64,000 nucleotides of DNA, from the NCBI RefSeq assembly GCF_029633825.1, contig NZ_CP090641.1:806001-870000 (forward strand), in the 5' to 3' direction. The notes beneath the pieces were generated by a model. The model was not told the origin of the DNA, did no database searches, and saw only the letters and a program-made list of their open reading frames with translations. Shown one piece after another: positions 28,657 to 37,378 of the stretch. Every line of letters begins with the position of its first letter. The first letter of the stretch is position 1. The stretch comes from Burkholderia contaminans. Its GTDB lineage: Bacteria; Pseudomonadota; Gammaproteobacteria; Burkholderiales; Burkholderiaceae. The translations under genes and the position numbers were made by a program.

Positions 28657-30323
28657 TCAGATCGATGCGGTCGGCCCGCCGTCGATGCCGAGCAACACGT
28701 CGGTGACGGCCTCGGAGAAGCGCATCTTGCGGCCGTCGATCAGCACGTCGTCCGGGTTCGACGGGTCACGCGTGGCGTGCGGCACGCCGTGCGCGAGCAG
28801 CACCCGCGCGCAAGCCTCCCAGTCGGCGGCGCCGACATGCTCCGGTTCGTTGACGGATGCCCAGGACAACGTGCCGAGCGCGTCGCTCCCGAACCCGTGC
28901 ATGTCGCGCCAGTTCGCGCCGTGCGCGAGCAGGAACGCCAGCAAGCCCGCGTCGCCGCGGAACACCGCGTGATTCAGCGCGCTCGCGTCCCAGTCGCCGC
29001 CCCGCGCGGCGATCGGCCAGCCCAGTTCGACCATGACCTTCACCGCGTCGCCCGAGCCCCATGCGGCGGCGTCCGGCAACAACCGCAGCTGTTCATCCGG
29101 CAGCGCGCCGGGCAGTTCGGGATGGCGCGCTCGGATACGCCGCGCGTCGCCGGCGTCGGCGCGCGCGCAGGCCGCCACGAACGCGTCCGCCGCGTCGAGC
29201 GTCTCCTCCGCGCCGGCCGCACGCAACAACGCCGCGACGTCGGACAGCCCGGCCTGCATCGCCAGCCGGTACGCACTGACGCCGGTCGGGGTTCGCGCGC
29301 CGGGATCGGCGCCGGCCGCCAGCAGCGCGGCGACATGGCGCGCGGAGCAGCGCACGCCGATCGCCCGCAACAACGGCGCCCCCAGGTCTGCGCCAGCCCC
29401 GGTCCGGGCGGCTCGTTCGGGTCGCCGCCATGCGCGAGCAGCAGTTCGAGCGCATCCGCGTCGTGCATGTCGAACGTGCGCCGCAACGCATTCGTCCCGC
29501 CCACCCGCGCGCCGTGTTCGAGCAGCACGCGCGTGCAGGCCGGATTCTCCACCGAGTGATACAGCGATTCGCCGTCGTTCGGATCGGCGCCGGCTTCGAG
29601 CAGCATCGCGGTGAGCACCGGATCGCGATTGACGCCCGCTGCACCGTACAGCGCCGACAGCGGCCCCGCTTCGTCGGGTTCGGCGAGCGAAGCCGGCGGA
29701 AAGCGGTTGCCGATTCGCTGGTTCGGGTCGGCCCCGGCATCGAGCAGAAGACGCGCGCAGGCGCGCAGCCTGGCGGCAAATTCGGGAAGCTGCCCGAGCC
29801 GCGAATGCGTGACGGCGACCAACGGCGGCAGCTTCAGCGCGCCGCCTGCACGCGCGACCCAGCCCGGATCGGCGGCCAGCGCCGCCTTCACGGCGTCGAG
29901 ATCGCCGGCCGCGCAAGCAACGGTTGGATCGCCGGCAACGAGATCCGGATGGTCGAGCAGCAATTGCGCGGCGACGCGCGGCCGGGGCGCGTCGAAGCCG
30001 CCGGTCACGTCGCCGCCGTACGCCAGGTCGAGCCAGCGCCGGATCAACTGCGCGCGCTGTTGCCCCGCCAGCGCATGCGTTTCGACGAACGCGCCGAGAT
30101 CGGCCCATGACGCGAAACCGTACTCGCGTGCAATGCAGGACTGCGCGTCATGCAGCCGAAGCCCGAGCGCGAGCGCTTCGTCGTGCGTGCGGTTCGCGGC
30201 GGAAGGGAGAAACCGGACAAAGCGCGCGACGGCATCGGCGTCACCTTGCCGGTACAGGCGCAACAATGCCTTGGCCTGCTTTTTCAGATGATCGGGATGG
30301 GCCCCGGGAGGCAGCTTTTTCAT
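28657..30323 (-). pseudogene. Ankyrin-repeat protein, frame broken by one base
   Basis: From MKKLPPGAHPDHLKKQAKAL the frame gives an N-terminal helical region (SWADLGAFVETHAL) and ankyrin repeats with consensus pieces such as ARLLLDAGADPNQRIGN, AMLLEAGADPNDGESLYH and ELLLAHGGDPNEPPG. Near 29379-29383 the ankyrin pattern leaves this frame and continues in another (APLLRAIGVRCSARHVAALL, AAGADPGARTPTGVSAYRLA), running to a stop at 28657. Adding one G to the GGGGG run restores a 555-residue protein. Ankyrin proteins bind other proteins; the partner is unknown. It is split either by a real frameshift or by a missed base, more likely the latter given similar cases in this window. Confidence 0.8.
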
Positions 30324-30519
30324 GCGAATCCTCGTGCAGTGAATGGCCGAAGGTCCGCAATACCGCCAGCACAAAGGACAGGGGGAAAGCTGAATTTGCT
30401 GCGACAGGTGGGTTCAACCCTTTCCGCGGACCCGGAAGCGACCTGCATCGCTGCCCGGTATCCTAGGCGACGGCCGGCGACGCCGTCAACCGCGCCGCAC
30501 GTTGCAGCGGCGATGGCAC

Positions 30520-30948
30520 TCAGCCTGCAGCGAGCTTCTTCGTCAGGAAAATACGCGAGTGTCCGACCGGATAATCCGGCAGCTCGCCGAAGCGGACATA
30601 GCCGCGTTTCTCGTAGAACGGCCGCGCCTGGAAGTCGAACGTATCGAGCCACGCGCTGTGGCAGCCGCGCGCGACGGCTTCCGCCTCGGCCAGATCCATG
30701 ATGCGCGTGCCCGCGCCCTGGCCGCGCGCGGCCTCGGGCACCACGAGCAGGTCGACGTGCAGCCAGCCGTACGCCGTGCTGCCCCACAAGCCCCCCACCA
30801 CCGCGCCCTCGCCATCGGTCACGACCACGGCCAGCGCACGGGCGTCGTTCGGACCGGCCCGGCTTTCGTTGAACCGGACGAGCGGCGCGACGATCTGCTT
30901 GCGAACGTTCGCATCGCCCGCGTCCGTCACCTCGTATGTGAACGTCAT
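30520..30948 (-). CDS. GNAT-family N-acetyltransferase
   Basis: The 142-residue product is a compact GNAT domain. The acetyl-CoA loop is VDLLVVPEAARGQGAGTRIM (R-G-Q-G-A/x-G), followed by CHSAWLDTFDFQARPFYEKR and GYVRFGELPDYPVGH, the usual C-terminal part of the family's small-molecule or toxin-modifying members. The substrate is unknown. I chose the start at MTFTYEVTDAG; the upstream frame runs antisense to the RpiR gene. It is 55 bases from the RpiR-type regulator on the same strand. Confidence 0.83.
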   Translation of the reverse strand: MTFTYEVTDAGDANVRKQIVAPLVRFNESRAGPNDARALAVVVTDGEGAVVGGLWGSTAYGWLHVDLLVVPEAARGQGAGTRIMDLAEAEAVARGCHSAWLDTFDFQARPFYEKRGYVRFGELPDYPVGHSRIFLTKKLAAG

Positions 30949-31003
30949 CGGTTGAATCCGCTTGAATCGAAAAGAAGGCAGGGTTGAAGCCGCACGAACC
31001 GCG

Positions 31004-31864
31004 TCAAACGACGTAAGCGCCCTTCGCGTGCAGTTCCGCTTCCGTGCGCTCGAGCGCGGCGATCGCATCGCTGCCTTCGAGCGCCAGCAACTGCGCGACC
31101 AGCGCTTCGGCCATCGCATGCGCGGCCACCAGCGACGGGAAGAACGACGGGCTGTCGTGCGTGAAGATCAGTTGCGCATCCGCGTGCAGTGCGATCGGCG
31201 ACACCGCGCTATCGGTGATCGCGACGATCCGGCTGCCCTGCGCCTTCGCGGCCTGCGCGACGCGGGTCGCTTCCTGCGAATACGGCGCGAAGCTGACGAC
31301 GACGGTCACGCTCTGCTTCGCGATCGTGCGCAGCTCCATTTCGAGCGAACCGGCGACGCCATTGAGCAGCGACACGCTCGGACGGAACAGCCGGTAGCCG
31401 TACACGAAGCCGAACGCGACCGGATAACACGACCGAAACCCCGCGACATGCACGTGCGACGCCTTGCGGATCAGTTTCGCGGCATCCACGAGCGTGTGCT
31501 CGTTCTGCGCGGCGGTGGCCGACAGGTTGTGTTGTTGCGCGGCCAGCAGGTCGTGCGCGAGCGACGCCTTCGCGTCGGGCCGCACGAGCGAACGCGCCCG
31601 TTGCGTGAGCGGCTCGGGGCGCGTGCGCACGCGCGCGACGCACAGGTCGCGCAGCTCGTTCCAGCCGGGGAAGCCGAATTGCTGCGCGAGCCGCACGAGC
31701 GACGCAGGCTGCACCTGCGCGCGCTGGGCGACCTTGCGCATCGACGAGGTGGCGACTTCGTCGGGATGATCGAGCAGGAAGGCGGCGCCCGCCTGGAATT
31801 GCGGGCTCAGCTCGGAAAATTGCGCCCGGATCCGGGACGCGAGTTCGTCGAAATTGGCGGCCAT
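31004..31864 (-). CDS. MurR/RpiR-family transcriptional regulator
   Basis: The 286-residue protein has the RpiR N-terminal helix-turn-helix (FQAGAAFLLDHPDEVATSSM RKVAQ... QPASLVRLAQQFGFPGWNEL, residues about 20-80) and a C-terminal SIS sugar-isomerase domain (ASHVHVAGFRSCYPVAFGFV; VVVSFAPYSQEATRVAQAAK; IVAITDSAVSPIALHADAQL). SIS domains bind phosphosugars or related ligands, so this is probably a regulator of sugar or amino acid catabolism. No obvious target operon adjoins it, only the GNAT gene downstream. Confidence 0.88.
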   Translation of the reverse strand: MAANFDELASRIRAQFSELSPQFQAGAAFLLDHPDEVATSSMRKVAQRAQVQPASLVRLAQQFGFPGWNELRDLCVARVRTRPEPLTQRARSLVRPDAKASLAHDLLAAQQHNLSATAAQNEHTLVDAAKLIRKASHVHVAGFRSCYPVAFGFVYGYRLFRPSVSLLNGVAGSLEMELRTIAKQSVTVVVSFAPYSQEATRVAQAAKAQGSRIVAITDSAVSPIALHADAQLIFTHDSPSFFPSLVAAHAMAEALVAQLLALEGSDAIAALERTEAELHAKGAYVV

Positions 31865-31919
31865 CTTGGTGGGTACGGGAACCGGTCGTCCATGGTATCA
31901 CCGGCCCCGCGCGCACCGG

Positions 31920-32273
31920 TCAGCGCAGCACTTCGACGTGATCGGCGTCGACCTTCACGCTGCCCGACCATTTGCGCTCGAATTCGCCGGTCACCTTCAC
32001 TTCGTTCTTGTCGCTGACGGGCTGGCCGGCCGCCCACAGCTTGTGGTCGATCTCGACGCGGATCGTGCCGGTCGCATCGGCGAATTCGTAATCCTCGCCG
32101 CCGACATGCTTGACGATGCGGCCCTGCAACTGCACGTGCTGGTCGTCCTTGCCGTTTGCGAGCAGCTCCTTCACGGTGGTCGTGGTCAGTGCGGACGGCC
32201 CCGTGTATTGCGCGTAGACGGCGGCAGGCAGCGTGGCGAGCGCAACCGTCAGGATTCTGGCCAGGTGTTTCAT
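31920..32273 (-). CDS. YgiW/YdeI-family periplasmic BOF (OB-fold) stress protein
   Basis: A 117-residue exported protein: signal peptide MKHLARILTVALATLPAAVYA, then the BOF fold with TVKELLANGKDDQHVQLQGR, DYEFADATGTIRVEIDHKLW and EVKVTGEFERKWSGSVKVDADHVEV. E. coli YgiW and YdeI belong here and help in cationic peptide and oxidative stress; ygiW lies beside qseBC. Here the gene is divergent from a QseBC/PmrAB-like two-component system, and a PmrA-box-like repeat lies 73 bases before its start. It is thus a likely target of that system. Confidence 0.87.
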   Translation of the reverse strand: MKHLARILTVALATLPAAVYAQYTGPSALTTTTVKELLANGKDDQHVQLQGRIVKHVGGEDYEFADATGTIRVEIDHKLWAAGQPVSDKNEVKVTGEFERKWSGSVKVDADHVEVLR

Positions 32274-32345
32274 GATGTCGGTCCTCTTCTTCGATGTGAC
32301 GCCGCGCCCCGTTGAGCACGACGGCGCCAGATTACGGACCGTAAG

Positions 32346-32362
32346 ATTAAGCAAACCTGAAG
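32346..32362 (-). promoter_or_regulatory. PmrA/QseB-box-like direct repeat facing the ygiW-like gene
   Basis: Read on the minus strand, CTTCAG-GTTTG-CTTAAT matches the PmrA box pattern YTTAAK-N5-YTTAAK with one mismatch and the exact five-base spacing. It sits 73 bases before the BOF gene start. Binding by the adjacent response regulator is inference. Confidence 0.6.
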
Positions 32363-32426
32363 GGTGTGCCGAAGCGACACGGTGCCGCATTGGACGAGTA
32401 CGAAGGCGCGCCGCGTGCCGCCCGCA

Positions 32427-32443
32427 TTTAAGGTCCGCCTAAG
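32427..32443 (+). promoter_or_regulatory. PmrA/QseB-box-like direct repeat facing the response regulator gene
   Basis: TTTAAG-GTCCG-CCTAAG matches YTTAAK-N5-YTTAAK with one mismatch, 62 bases before the response regulator ATG. Together with the mirrored site for the BOF gene it suggests autoregulation of the two-component system. Confidence 0.6.
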
Positions 32444-32505
32444 TCACGGGCGCTTATCATGGGAACCCCGGGCGCCACGACGCCCCGTTGAAGAGACACC
32501 CATTC

Positions 32506-33168
32506 ATGCGCGTATTGCTCGTCGAGGATGATCCGCTGATCGGCAGCGGGCTCGAACAAGGCCTCAAACAGGAAGGCTTCGCGGTCGACTGGGTCAAGGA
32601 CGGCGACGCCGCGTCGCTCGCGCTGCGCGCGACCGGCTACGGCCTGCTGCTGCTCGATCTCGGGCTGCCGAACCGCGACGGCCTGTCGGTACTCGCCGCG
32701 CTGCGCCGCCGCGACGAAACCCTCCCCGCGATCATCATCACCGCGCGCGACGGCGTGCCCGACCGCATCGCGGGCCTCGACAGCGGCGCGGACGACTATC
32801 TCGTCAAGCCGTTCGAGCTCGATGAATTGCTCGCCCGTATCCGCGCGGTGACCCGCCGCCATGCGGGCCGCGCGCAGACGACGCTCGTGATCGGCCCGCT
32901 GCGGCTCGACCCCGTCAAGCACCTCGTCTGGCTCAACGACGACGAAGTGCCGCTGTCGCCGAAGGAGTTCGTGCTGCTGCACGAGCTGATGCGCGACCCG
33001 GGCGCGGTGATTTCGCGCGAGCAGTTCGAGGAACGGCTGTACAGCTGGGGCGAGGAAATCGAGAGCAACGCCGTGCAGGTGCATATCCACAACCTGCGCA
33101 AGAAGCTCGGCCACGACACGATCCGCACGGTGCGCGGCGTCGGCTACCGGATCGGTGACGGCGCATGA
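32506..33168 (+). CDS. OmpR-family response regulator (QseB/PmrA-like)
   Basis: This 220-residue regulator has a receiver domain with the acidic pocket in LLVEDDPLIG, the phosphoacceptor D51 in LLLLDLGLPNRDGL and the conserved lysine in DDYLVKPFELDEL. The C-terminal winged helix shows LSPKEFVLLHELMRDPGAVI and VQVHIHNLRKKLGHDTIRTV RGVGYRI. The motif set and the divergent YgiW-like neighbour point to the QseB/PmrA subgroup. I start it at MRVLLVEDD, six codons inside the longest frame. It overlaps the kinase gene by four bases. Confidence 0.92.
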   Translation: MRVLLVEDDPLIGSGLEQGLKQEGFAVDWVKDGDAASLALRATGYGLLLLDLGLPNRDGLSVLAALRRRDETLPAIIITARDGVPDRIAGLDSGADDYLVKPFELDELLARIRAVTRRHAGRAQTTLVIGPLRLDPVKHLVWLNDDEVPLSPKEFVLLHELMRDPGAVISREQFEERLYSWGEEIESNAVQVHIHNLRKKLGHDTIRTVRGVGYRIGDGA

Positions 33169-34541
33169 CGCGCATCCAACGCGCGATCGCGCGATGGCGC
33201 AACGCGTCGCTGCGGCGGCGCCTGCTGACGTGGCTGATGCCGGCCGCCTGCGTGATCGGCCTCGTCGCGAGCGCGGGCACCTACTGGGGCGCGCTGCGCG
33301 AACTCGACGACCTGCTCGACGACCAGATGCGCAGCATGTCGAAGCAGATCGTCGTCGGCCCGAACGGCGAGCTGTCGTTCAGCAACCACGCGAACGGCAA
33401 GCACGGCTTCGAAGCGAGCGACCCCGACGCGGTGCTGCTGCAGGTCTGGCGCAACGGCACGCTCGTGTATTCGACCGACCGCGATTCGAAACTGCCGCCG
33501 CCCGAGCAGAAAGGCATCGCGAGCGTCGATGTCGACGGCCAGCCGTGGCGCACCTATGTGACCGAGCGAGGCGGCACGACGATCCGGCTCGCGCAGGCAC
33601 GGCACGCCCGATGGGAAGCGATCGCCGGCATCGCCGTGCACCTGCTGTGGCCCGTGTTCTCGATGCTGCCGCTGCTCGCGATCGGCCTGTGGTTCGGCAT
33701 CGGTGCGGGGTTGCGGCCGCTGCGCACGATTGCATCCGGCCTCAAACGCAGGAATGCGAACAATCTCGAGCCGGTCGACGTCGGCTCGATGCCGAACGAA
33801 GTCCGGCCGCTCGCCGAAGCGATCAACGACCTGCTCGCGCGCCTCGACCGCTCGTTCACGCTGCAGCGCCACTTCATCGCCGATGCTGCGCACGAACTGC
33901 GCACGCCGATCATGGGGCTGTCGATCCAGTCGCAATTGCTGCGGCGCGCGGCGACCGCCGAAGAGCGCGAGCACATCCTCGCGCAGATCCATGCGGGCAC
34001 CACGCGCCTCGGCCACCTCGCCGAGCAGTTGCTGACGCTCGCGCGCCTCGAGCCCGACGCGCAGGCTGCCGCCTCCGCGTCGGCCCCGGTCGATCTCGCC
34101 GCGCTGTGCCGATCGGTGGTATCAGATCGCACGCGCGTCGCCGACGCGCACCGGATCGATCTCGGCGCGATCGTGTCGACGCCGGTGATGACGTCGGGCA
34201 ATGCGGACACGTTGCGCGTGCTGCTGAACAACCTCGTCGACAACGCGATCCGCTACGCGGGCGACGGTGCGCGCGTCGATGTGTCCGCGCGGATCGACGG
34301 CACGACGCCCGTGCTCGAAGTCGCCGACGACGGCCCCGGGATCCCGGAAGCCGAACGCACCGACGTATGGGAGCGCTTCTATCGCGGCGAAGGCGCGCAG
34401 GCCGTCACGTCGTCGGGCAGCGGGCTCGGGCTGTCGATCGTCAAGCGGATCGCCGAACAGCACCGCGCGACGGTCGCGCTCAGCACGACGCACGGCGGAC
34501 GCGGGCTGACCGTCACGGTGCGCTTTTCCGCACCGGCGTAG
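33165..34541 (+). CDS. Sensor histidine kinase (QseC/PmrB-like)
   Basis: The 458-residue kinase has a first membrane segment at about 21-42, a periplasmic domain of roughly 110 residues, a second membrane segment at about 155-180, a HAMP region, the phosphorylated H243 in DAAHELRTPIM, and a catalytic domain with N box NNLVDNAIRYAG, G1 DDGPGIPEAER and G2 SGSGLGLSIVK. A 2CSK_N-type periplasmic fold, as in QseC and PmrB, is likely but I cannot confirm it. Four-base overlap with the regulator gene shows translational coupling. A copy of the intergenic repeat begins 15 bases after its stop. Confidence 0.9.
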   Translation: MTRIQRAIARWRNASLRRRLLTWLMPAACVIGLVASAGTYWGALRELDDLLDDQMRSMSKQIVVGPNGELSFSNHANGKHGFEASDPDAVLLQVWRNGTLVYSTDRDSKLPPPEQKGIASVDVDGQPWRTYVTERGGTTIRLAQARHARWEAIAGIAVHLLWPVFSMLPLLAIGLWFGIGAGLRPLRTIASGLKRRNANNLEPVDVGSMPNEVRPLAEAINDLLARLDRSFTLQRHFIADAAHELRTPIMGLSIQSQLLRRAATAEEREHILAQIHAGTTRLGHLAEQLLTLARLEPDAQAAASASAPVDLAALCRSVVSDRTRVADAHRIDLGAIVSTPVMTSGNADTLRVLLNNLVDNAIRYAGDGARVDVSARIDGTTPVLEVADDGPGIPEAERTDVWERFYRGEGAQAVTSSGSGLGLSIVKRIAEQHRATVALSTTHGGRGLTVTVRFSAPA

Positions 34542-34555
34542 CGCACGCATCGCAC

Positions 34556-34640
34556 GGCTTGTCCACAGATTGTGTTGGCAAGCCTGTGGACAACCTGCGG
34601 CCAGCAACACCAAGTCGTTGATGGAAAAAGACTTGTCGGT
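34556..34640 (+). repeat. Intergenic repeat, copy 1 of 9
   Basis: Core GGCTTGTCCACAGATTGTG, TTGGCAAGC and TGTGGACAACC, then the tail AAGTCGTTGAT. The arms TTGTCCACA and TGTGGACAA are perfect inverted complements here. It lies 15 bases after the kinase stop, in the gap between convergent genes. Confidence 0.85.
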
Positions 34641-34817
34641 CGTGCACCGGCAATGCGCGTTGCCGCGCCGGACGGATGCATCTCCCGGCCCGGCGCGCGC
34701 CGGATGCGCACACGTTCGAGGCAGTCCGGCGGGCACACGGCTGCCCTGCGCGCCCCGCCCGACGGGTGGCCCGCCATCGTCGCCGCGGCGCGCTGCAACG
34801 GTCACGCCGTGCCATGC

Positions 34818-35546
34818 CTAACGACCCGGCGGCACGCGCGGCTCCGACATCGCCTGTTCGACCGCCGCGCGGGCCGCCAACGCGGAGCGCGTGCGGCGCC
34901 CGCAGATCGCCGGTGCGCGGCGGATCAGCGTATCGTCGGTCAGCGCCGCGACCATGAACAGCGCAAAGTCGATCCGGCGCGTGCGGTTGCTCGCGAGGAT
35001 CGCATCGCCGACGTGCTCGCTCCACACCGGCAACCCGTCGCTCCCCCCTTCCTCCAGGTTGCTGCCTCGAACCACAGTCCAGCGCGCGTCGCTCGCGAAC
35101 ACGCGCCGGCAGGCCTCCACCTGATCGTCGATCTCGCCGACCCGCAACAGCCGCAGCAGCCAGCCGCCGATCGCCACCGCCGCGCGGATCGACATCGGAT
35201 AGACATCCTTGCCATCCCGCGTGATGTGCCAGCCGCACGAGAACACGAGCCGCGCGTGCGCCGGCGCGAAATCCAGCACGGCTTGCGCGGTTCCGGATGC
35301 GTAGCGCTGCATGCCCCACGGCACGAGCACGGTCAGCACGCCGTCGCAGCCGGCCACGGCCTGCTCGATCACCCGGCGATCGTCGGTCGCGCCGGGCACG
35401 ATCGTGATGCGATCCCCGAAACCGGCGAGCTTCGCCACGCTTGCCGCACGACACACGGCGACAACTTCGTAGCCGCGCTCCAGCGCATGCCGAACCATGT
35501 AGCGCCCGAGCTTGCCCGACGCGCCGACGATGCAGATTTTCTTCAT
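34818..35546 (-). CDS. NmrA/SDR-like NAD(P)-binding protein
   Basis: The 242-residue protein starts with an NAD(P)-binding Rossmann motif KKICIVGASGKLGRYMVRHA (GxxGxxG) and ends a second strand with VVAVCRAAS. CDGVLTVLVPWGMQ and RWTVVRGSNLEEGG fit NmrA-like or atypical SDR proteins that act as redox sensors or reductases; the YxxxK pair of classical SDRs is not seen. It is divergent from a MarR regulator gene with a perfect palindrome between them, so it is a likely MarR target. Substrate unknown. Confidence 0.82.
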   Translation of the reverse strand: MKKICIVGASGKLGRYMVRHALERGYEVVAVCRAASVAKLAGFGDRITIVPGATDDRRVIEQAVAGCDGVLTVLVPWGMQRYASGTAQAVLDFAPAHARLVFSCGWHITRDGKDVYPMSIRAAVAIGGWLLRLLRVGEIDDQVEACRRVFASDARWTVVRGSNLEEGGSDGLPVWSEHVGDAILASNRTRRIDFALFMVAALTDDTLIRRAPAICGRRTRSALAARAAVEQAMSEPRVPPGR

Positions 35547-35672
35547 GTTCTTCCGTCACCTCAAAAAATCCGGGCAGGATGGTGCCCGGTCGTCCCCGGA
35601 CCGGCATTGTGCACGCGCCGCCGGCGGGGCGGCAATGCCGGCGGCGGTCACGCCCGGCACGCATACGGCGAC

Positions 35673-35694
35673 AATTGACAACCAGTTGTCAATT
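35673..35694. promoter_or_regulatory. Perfect 22-bp palindrome, probable MarR operator
   Basis: AATTGACAAC and GTTGTCAATT are separated by CA, between the divergent NmrA-like and marR-type genes and 44 bases before the MarR ATG. Size and symmetry suit a MarR dimer, and the position would let it control both genes. Confidence 0.75.
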
Positions 35695-35738
35695 TAGCAG
35701 AATGGTCATCGATCGATACTCGACGACCCGCTTCGACC

Positions 35739-36185
35739 ATGACGAAATCCGCGAAATTGACCGCCGTCGCACTGTCTGTATTCCGGCTGAACGGCCTGCT
35801 GATCGAATGGGGCAATACCTTTTCCGAGCCGCACGGCCTGACCAGCGCGCGCTGGCAGGTGCTGGGCGCCATTGCGATGGCGACGGAGGCCCCGAGCATC
35901 CCGCAGATCGCCGACGCGATGGGCATCACGCGGCAGGCGGTGCTGAAACAGATCAACGTGCTGACCGGCGACGGGCTGGTCGATGCGCTGCCCAATCCGG
36001 CGCACAAGCGCTCCCCGTTGTATGCGCTGACGCCTCGCGGCGAGGCGGCCTATCAGGCCGTGGTCGGGCAGTGGCAACAGCATGTCCGCGAGATCGCGGG
36101 CAACTTCAGTTCGGCCGACCTGGACGCGGCCATTCGTGTGTTATCGGCGATGTCCAGCGCTCACGGTGCCGATGCGCCGGCGTGA
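35739..36185 (+). CDS. MarR-family transcriptional regulator
   Basis: The 148-residue protein shows a MarR winged helix: SARWQVLGAIAMATEAPSIP QIADAMG, the recognition helix ITRQAVLKQINVLTGDGLVD, and the wing NPAHKRSPLYALTPRGEAAY. It should act as a dimeric repressor released by a small phenolic or oxidant ligand. A perfect palindrome lies just upstream and the NmrA-like gene is divergent, while a monooxygenase-like gene follows 31 bases downstream; both are probable targets. Confidence 0.88.
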   Translation: MTKSAKLTAVALSVFRLNGLLIEWGNTFSEPHGLTSARWQVLGAIAMATEAPSIPQIADAMGITRQAVLKQINVLTGDGLVDALPNPAHKRSPLYALTPRGEAAYQAVVGQWQQHVREIAGNFSSADLDAAIRVLSAMSSAHGADAPA

Positions 36186-36216
36186 TCGCCCATTCCCCTT
36201 ACCCACGGGAGTTTCC

Positions 36217-36585
36217 ATGCTGCAATTCAAGCCGATGGATCCGGCGTTTCCGATCCAGCAACAGATTGGCGTCGACGCGGAGCCGGTCGTCCTCGTCAAC
36301 GTGTTCACCCTGGCCCCCGAGGACGAAACGGCGTTTCTCGCGGTATGGCAGGACGATGCGGAATTCATGAAGCGACAGCCGGGATTCATCTCGACCCAGC
36401 TCCATCGCGCGCTCGGCGATAGCCCGACCTACCTGAACTACGCGATCTGGGAATCGACGGCGGCGTTTCGCGCGGCGTTCAAGCATCCCGAGTTCGCGTC
36501 GAAACTCTCCACCTATCCGTCGTCCGCCGTGGCCAGCCCGCACCTGTTCCGGAAAGTCGGCGTGGCCGGTATCTGCACGGCGTGA
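36217..36585 (+). CDS. Antibiotic biosynthesis monooxygenase (ABM) domain protein
   Basis: A 122-residue ABM/dimeric alpha-beta barrel protein: PVVLVNVFTLAPEDETAFLA VWQDDAE, then PGFISTQLHRALGDSPTYLN and YAIWESTAAFRAAFKHPEF. Members are small cofactor-free oxygenases for quinones or heme, or have unknown roles. The gene comes 31 bases after the MarR gene, and GGGAGTTTCC precedes its ATG, so it is probably part of the MarR transcript. A quinone or phenolic link with the NmrA-like protein is plausible inference. Confidence 0.82.
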   Translation: MLQFKPMDPAFPIQQQIGVDAEPVVLVNVFTLAPEDETAFLAVWQDDAEFMKRQPGFISTQLHRALGDSPTYLNYAIWESTAAFRAAFKHPEFASKLSTYPSSAVASPHLFRKVGVAGICTA

Positions 36586-36650
36586 GCGCACGCGCGCGTC
36601 GGGGCAACGTGTGGCATCCGCCCGTGTCCGGCGTCCCGATGGCGCGCCCC

Positions 36651-36731
36651 GACTTCTCCACAGAAAATGTTGGCAAGCTTGTGGATATCCTGCGCACCGC
36701 GACGCTAAACCCTTGATCCGATGGACTTTGG
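36651..36731 (+). repeat. Intergenic repeat, copy 2 of 9
   Basis: Core TTCTCCACAGAAAATG, TTGGCAAGC and TTGTGGATATCCTGCGCA, tail AAACCCTTGATCCG. It starts 66 bases after the ABM gene stop. The gap 36586-37157 holds this copy and copy 3 and no gene that I can support. Confidence 0.85.
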
Positions 36732-36855
36732 CATGCGTGATGCAGACGAGACCCCGGCGATGGCCAGCGCATACCCCGCTTCGCCGCACTTGGCATCACG
36801 ACGCCACGACGATGCACGCCGCAGCCGGTTCACACGCGCTCGACACGCGTGGCGC

Positions 36856-36935
36856 CACTTACCCACAGAATTTGTTGGCAAGCTTGTGGATATCCTGCGC
36901 AAGCCTGCGCTAACCCATTGATCGGGCTACGGTTC
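36856..36935 (+). repeat. Intergenic repeat, copy 3 of 9
   Basis: Core ACCCACAGAATTTG, TTGGCAAGC and TTGTGGATATCCTGCGCA, tail TAACCCATTGATC. Its left arm is CCCACA, the only copy with a mismatch to TGTGGA. Downstream it shares GTCACGGTTGCGGCAC (36948-36963) with copy 6. Confidence 0.85.
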
Positions 36936-37157
36936 ATGCTCGGCGTCACGGTTGCGGCACCCTGCGGCCCGGAGCTGCACGCAAGCGCACGATCCCGCGC
37001 AGCAGCAGCGCATCACCGTCGCCTTGACGCTCGCGCCCGCCACGCGTCAAGATCACGCGAGCCGCGCGCGGCCGCGCATCATCGGCTTTGCACGACGGCT
37101 CAACGGGCCGGCCATTCCGCCGGCGCCGCACCACGACACCTCACTCCGAGGAAGACC

Positions 37158-37357
37158 ATGGAACACTTCACCGCGTGGCAGTTGGTCGTCTCACTCGTGC
37201 TGGTCGCCGTCGTCATCTATCCGTACGTCCGCATCGTTCGGCGCACCGGGCATTCGGGCTGGTGATCCTGACGATGTTCGTCCCGGTCCTGAACTTCATC
37301 ATGTTGTGGGTGTTCGCGTTCGCGCGCTGGCCCACCGTCGACGATCGGCAGCCCTGA
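37158..37357 (+). pseudogene. Small two-helix membrane protein, frame broken by one base
   Basis: The frame gives MEHFTAWQLVVSLVLVAVVI YPYVRIVRRTGHSGW and stops at TGA 37263-37265. A second hydrophobic helix follows at once in another frame, ILTMFVPVLNFIMLWVFAFA RWPTVDD, ending at 37357. Reading TGG-TGG where the sequence has TGG-TG joins them into a 66-residue protein with the common R-x-G-x-S-GWW-(I/A)L architecture of small inner-membrane proteins. GGAAGACC precedes the ATG. Function unknown. As with the three other cases, one G on the coding strand seems to be missing. Confidence 0.75.
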
Positions 37358-37378
37358 TCGTCGCCCTCGCGGCCGCCA

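Noticed and set aside
29370..29400. Programmed ribosomal frameshifting in the ankyrin gene
   Set aside because: No slippery heptamer of the known type and no evident downstream structure; the same loss of one G in three unrelated genes makes a common error more likely.
36849..37265. Short open frames across the intergenic repeats, coding phrases such as FCWQACG or LPTKSVDKP
   Set aside because: The same peptide recurs because the DNA repeats recur; no ribosome sites and no conservation of reading frame between copies.
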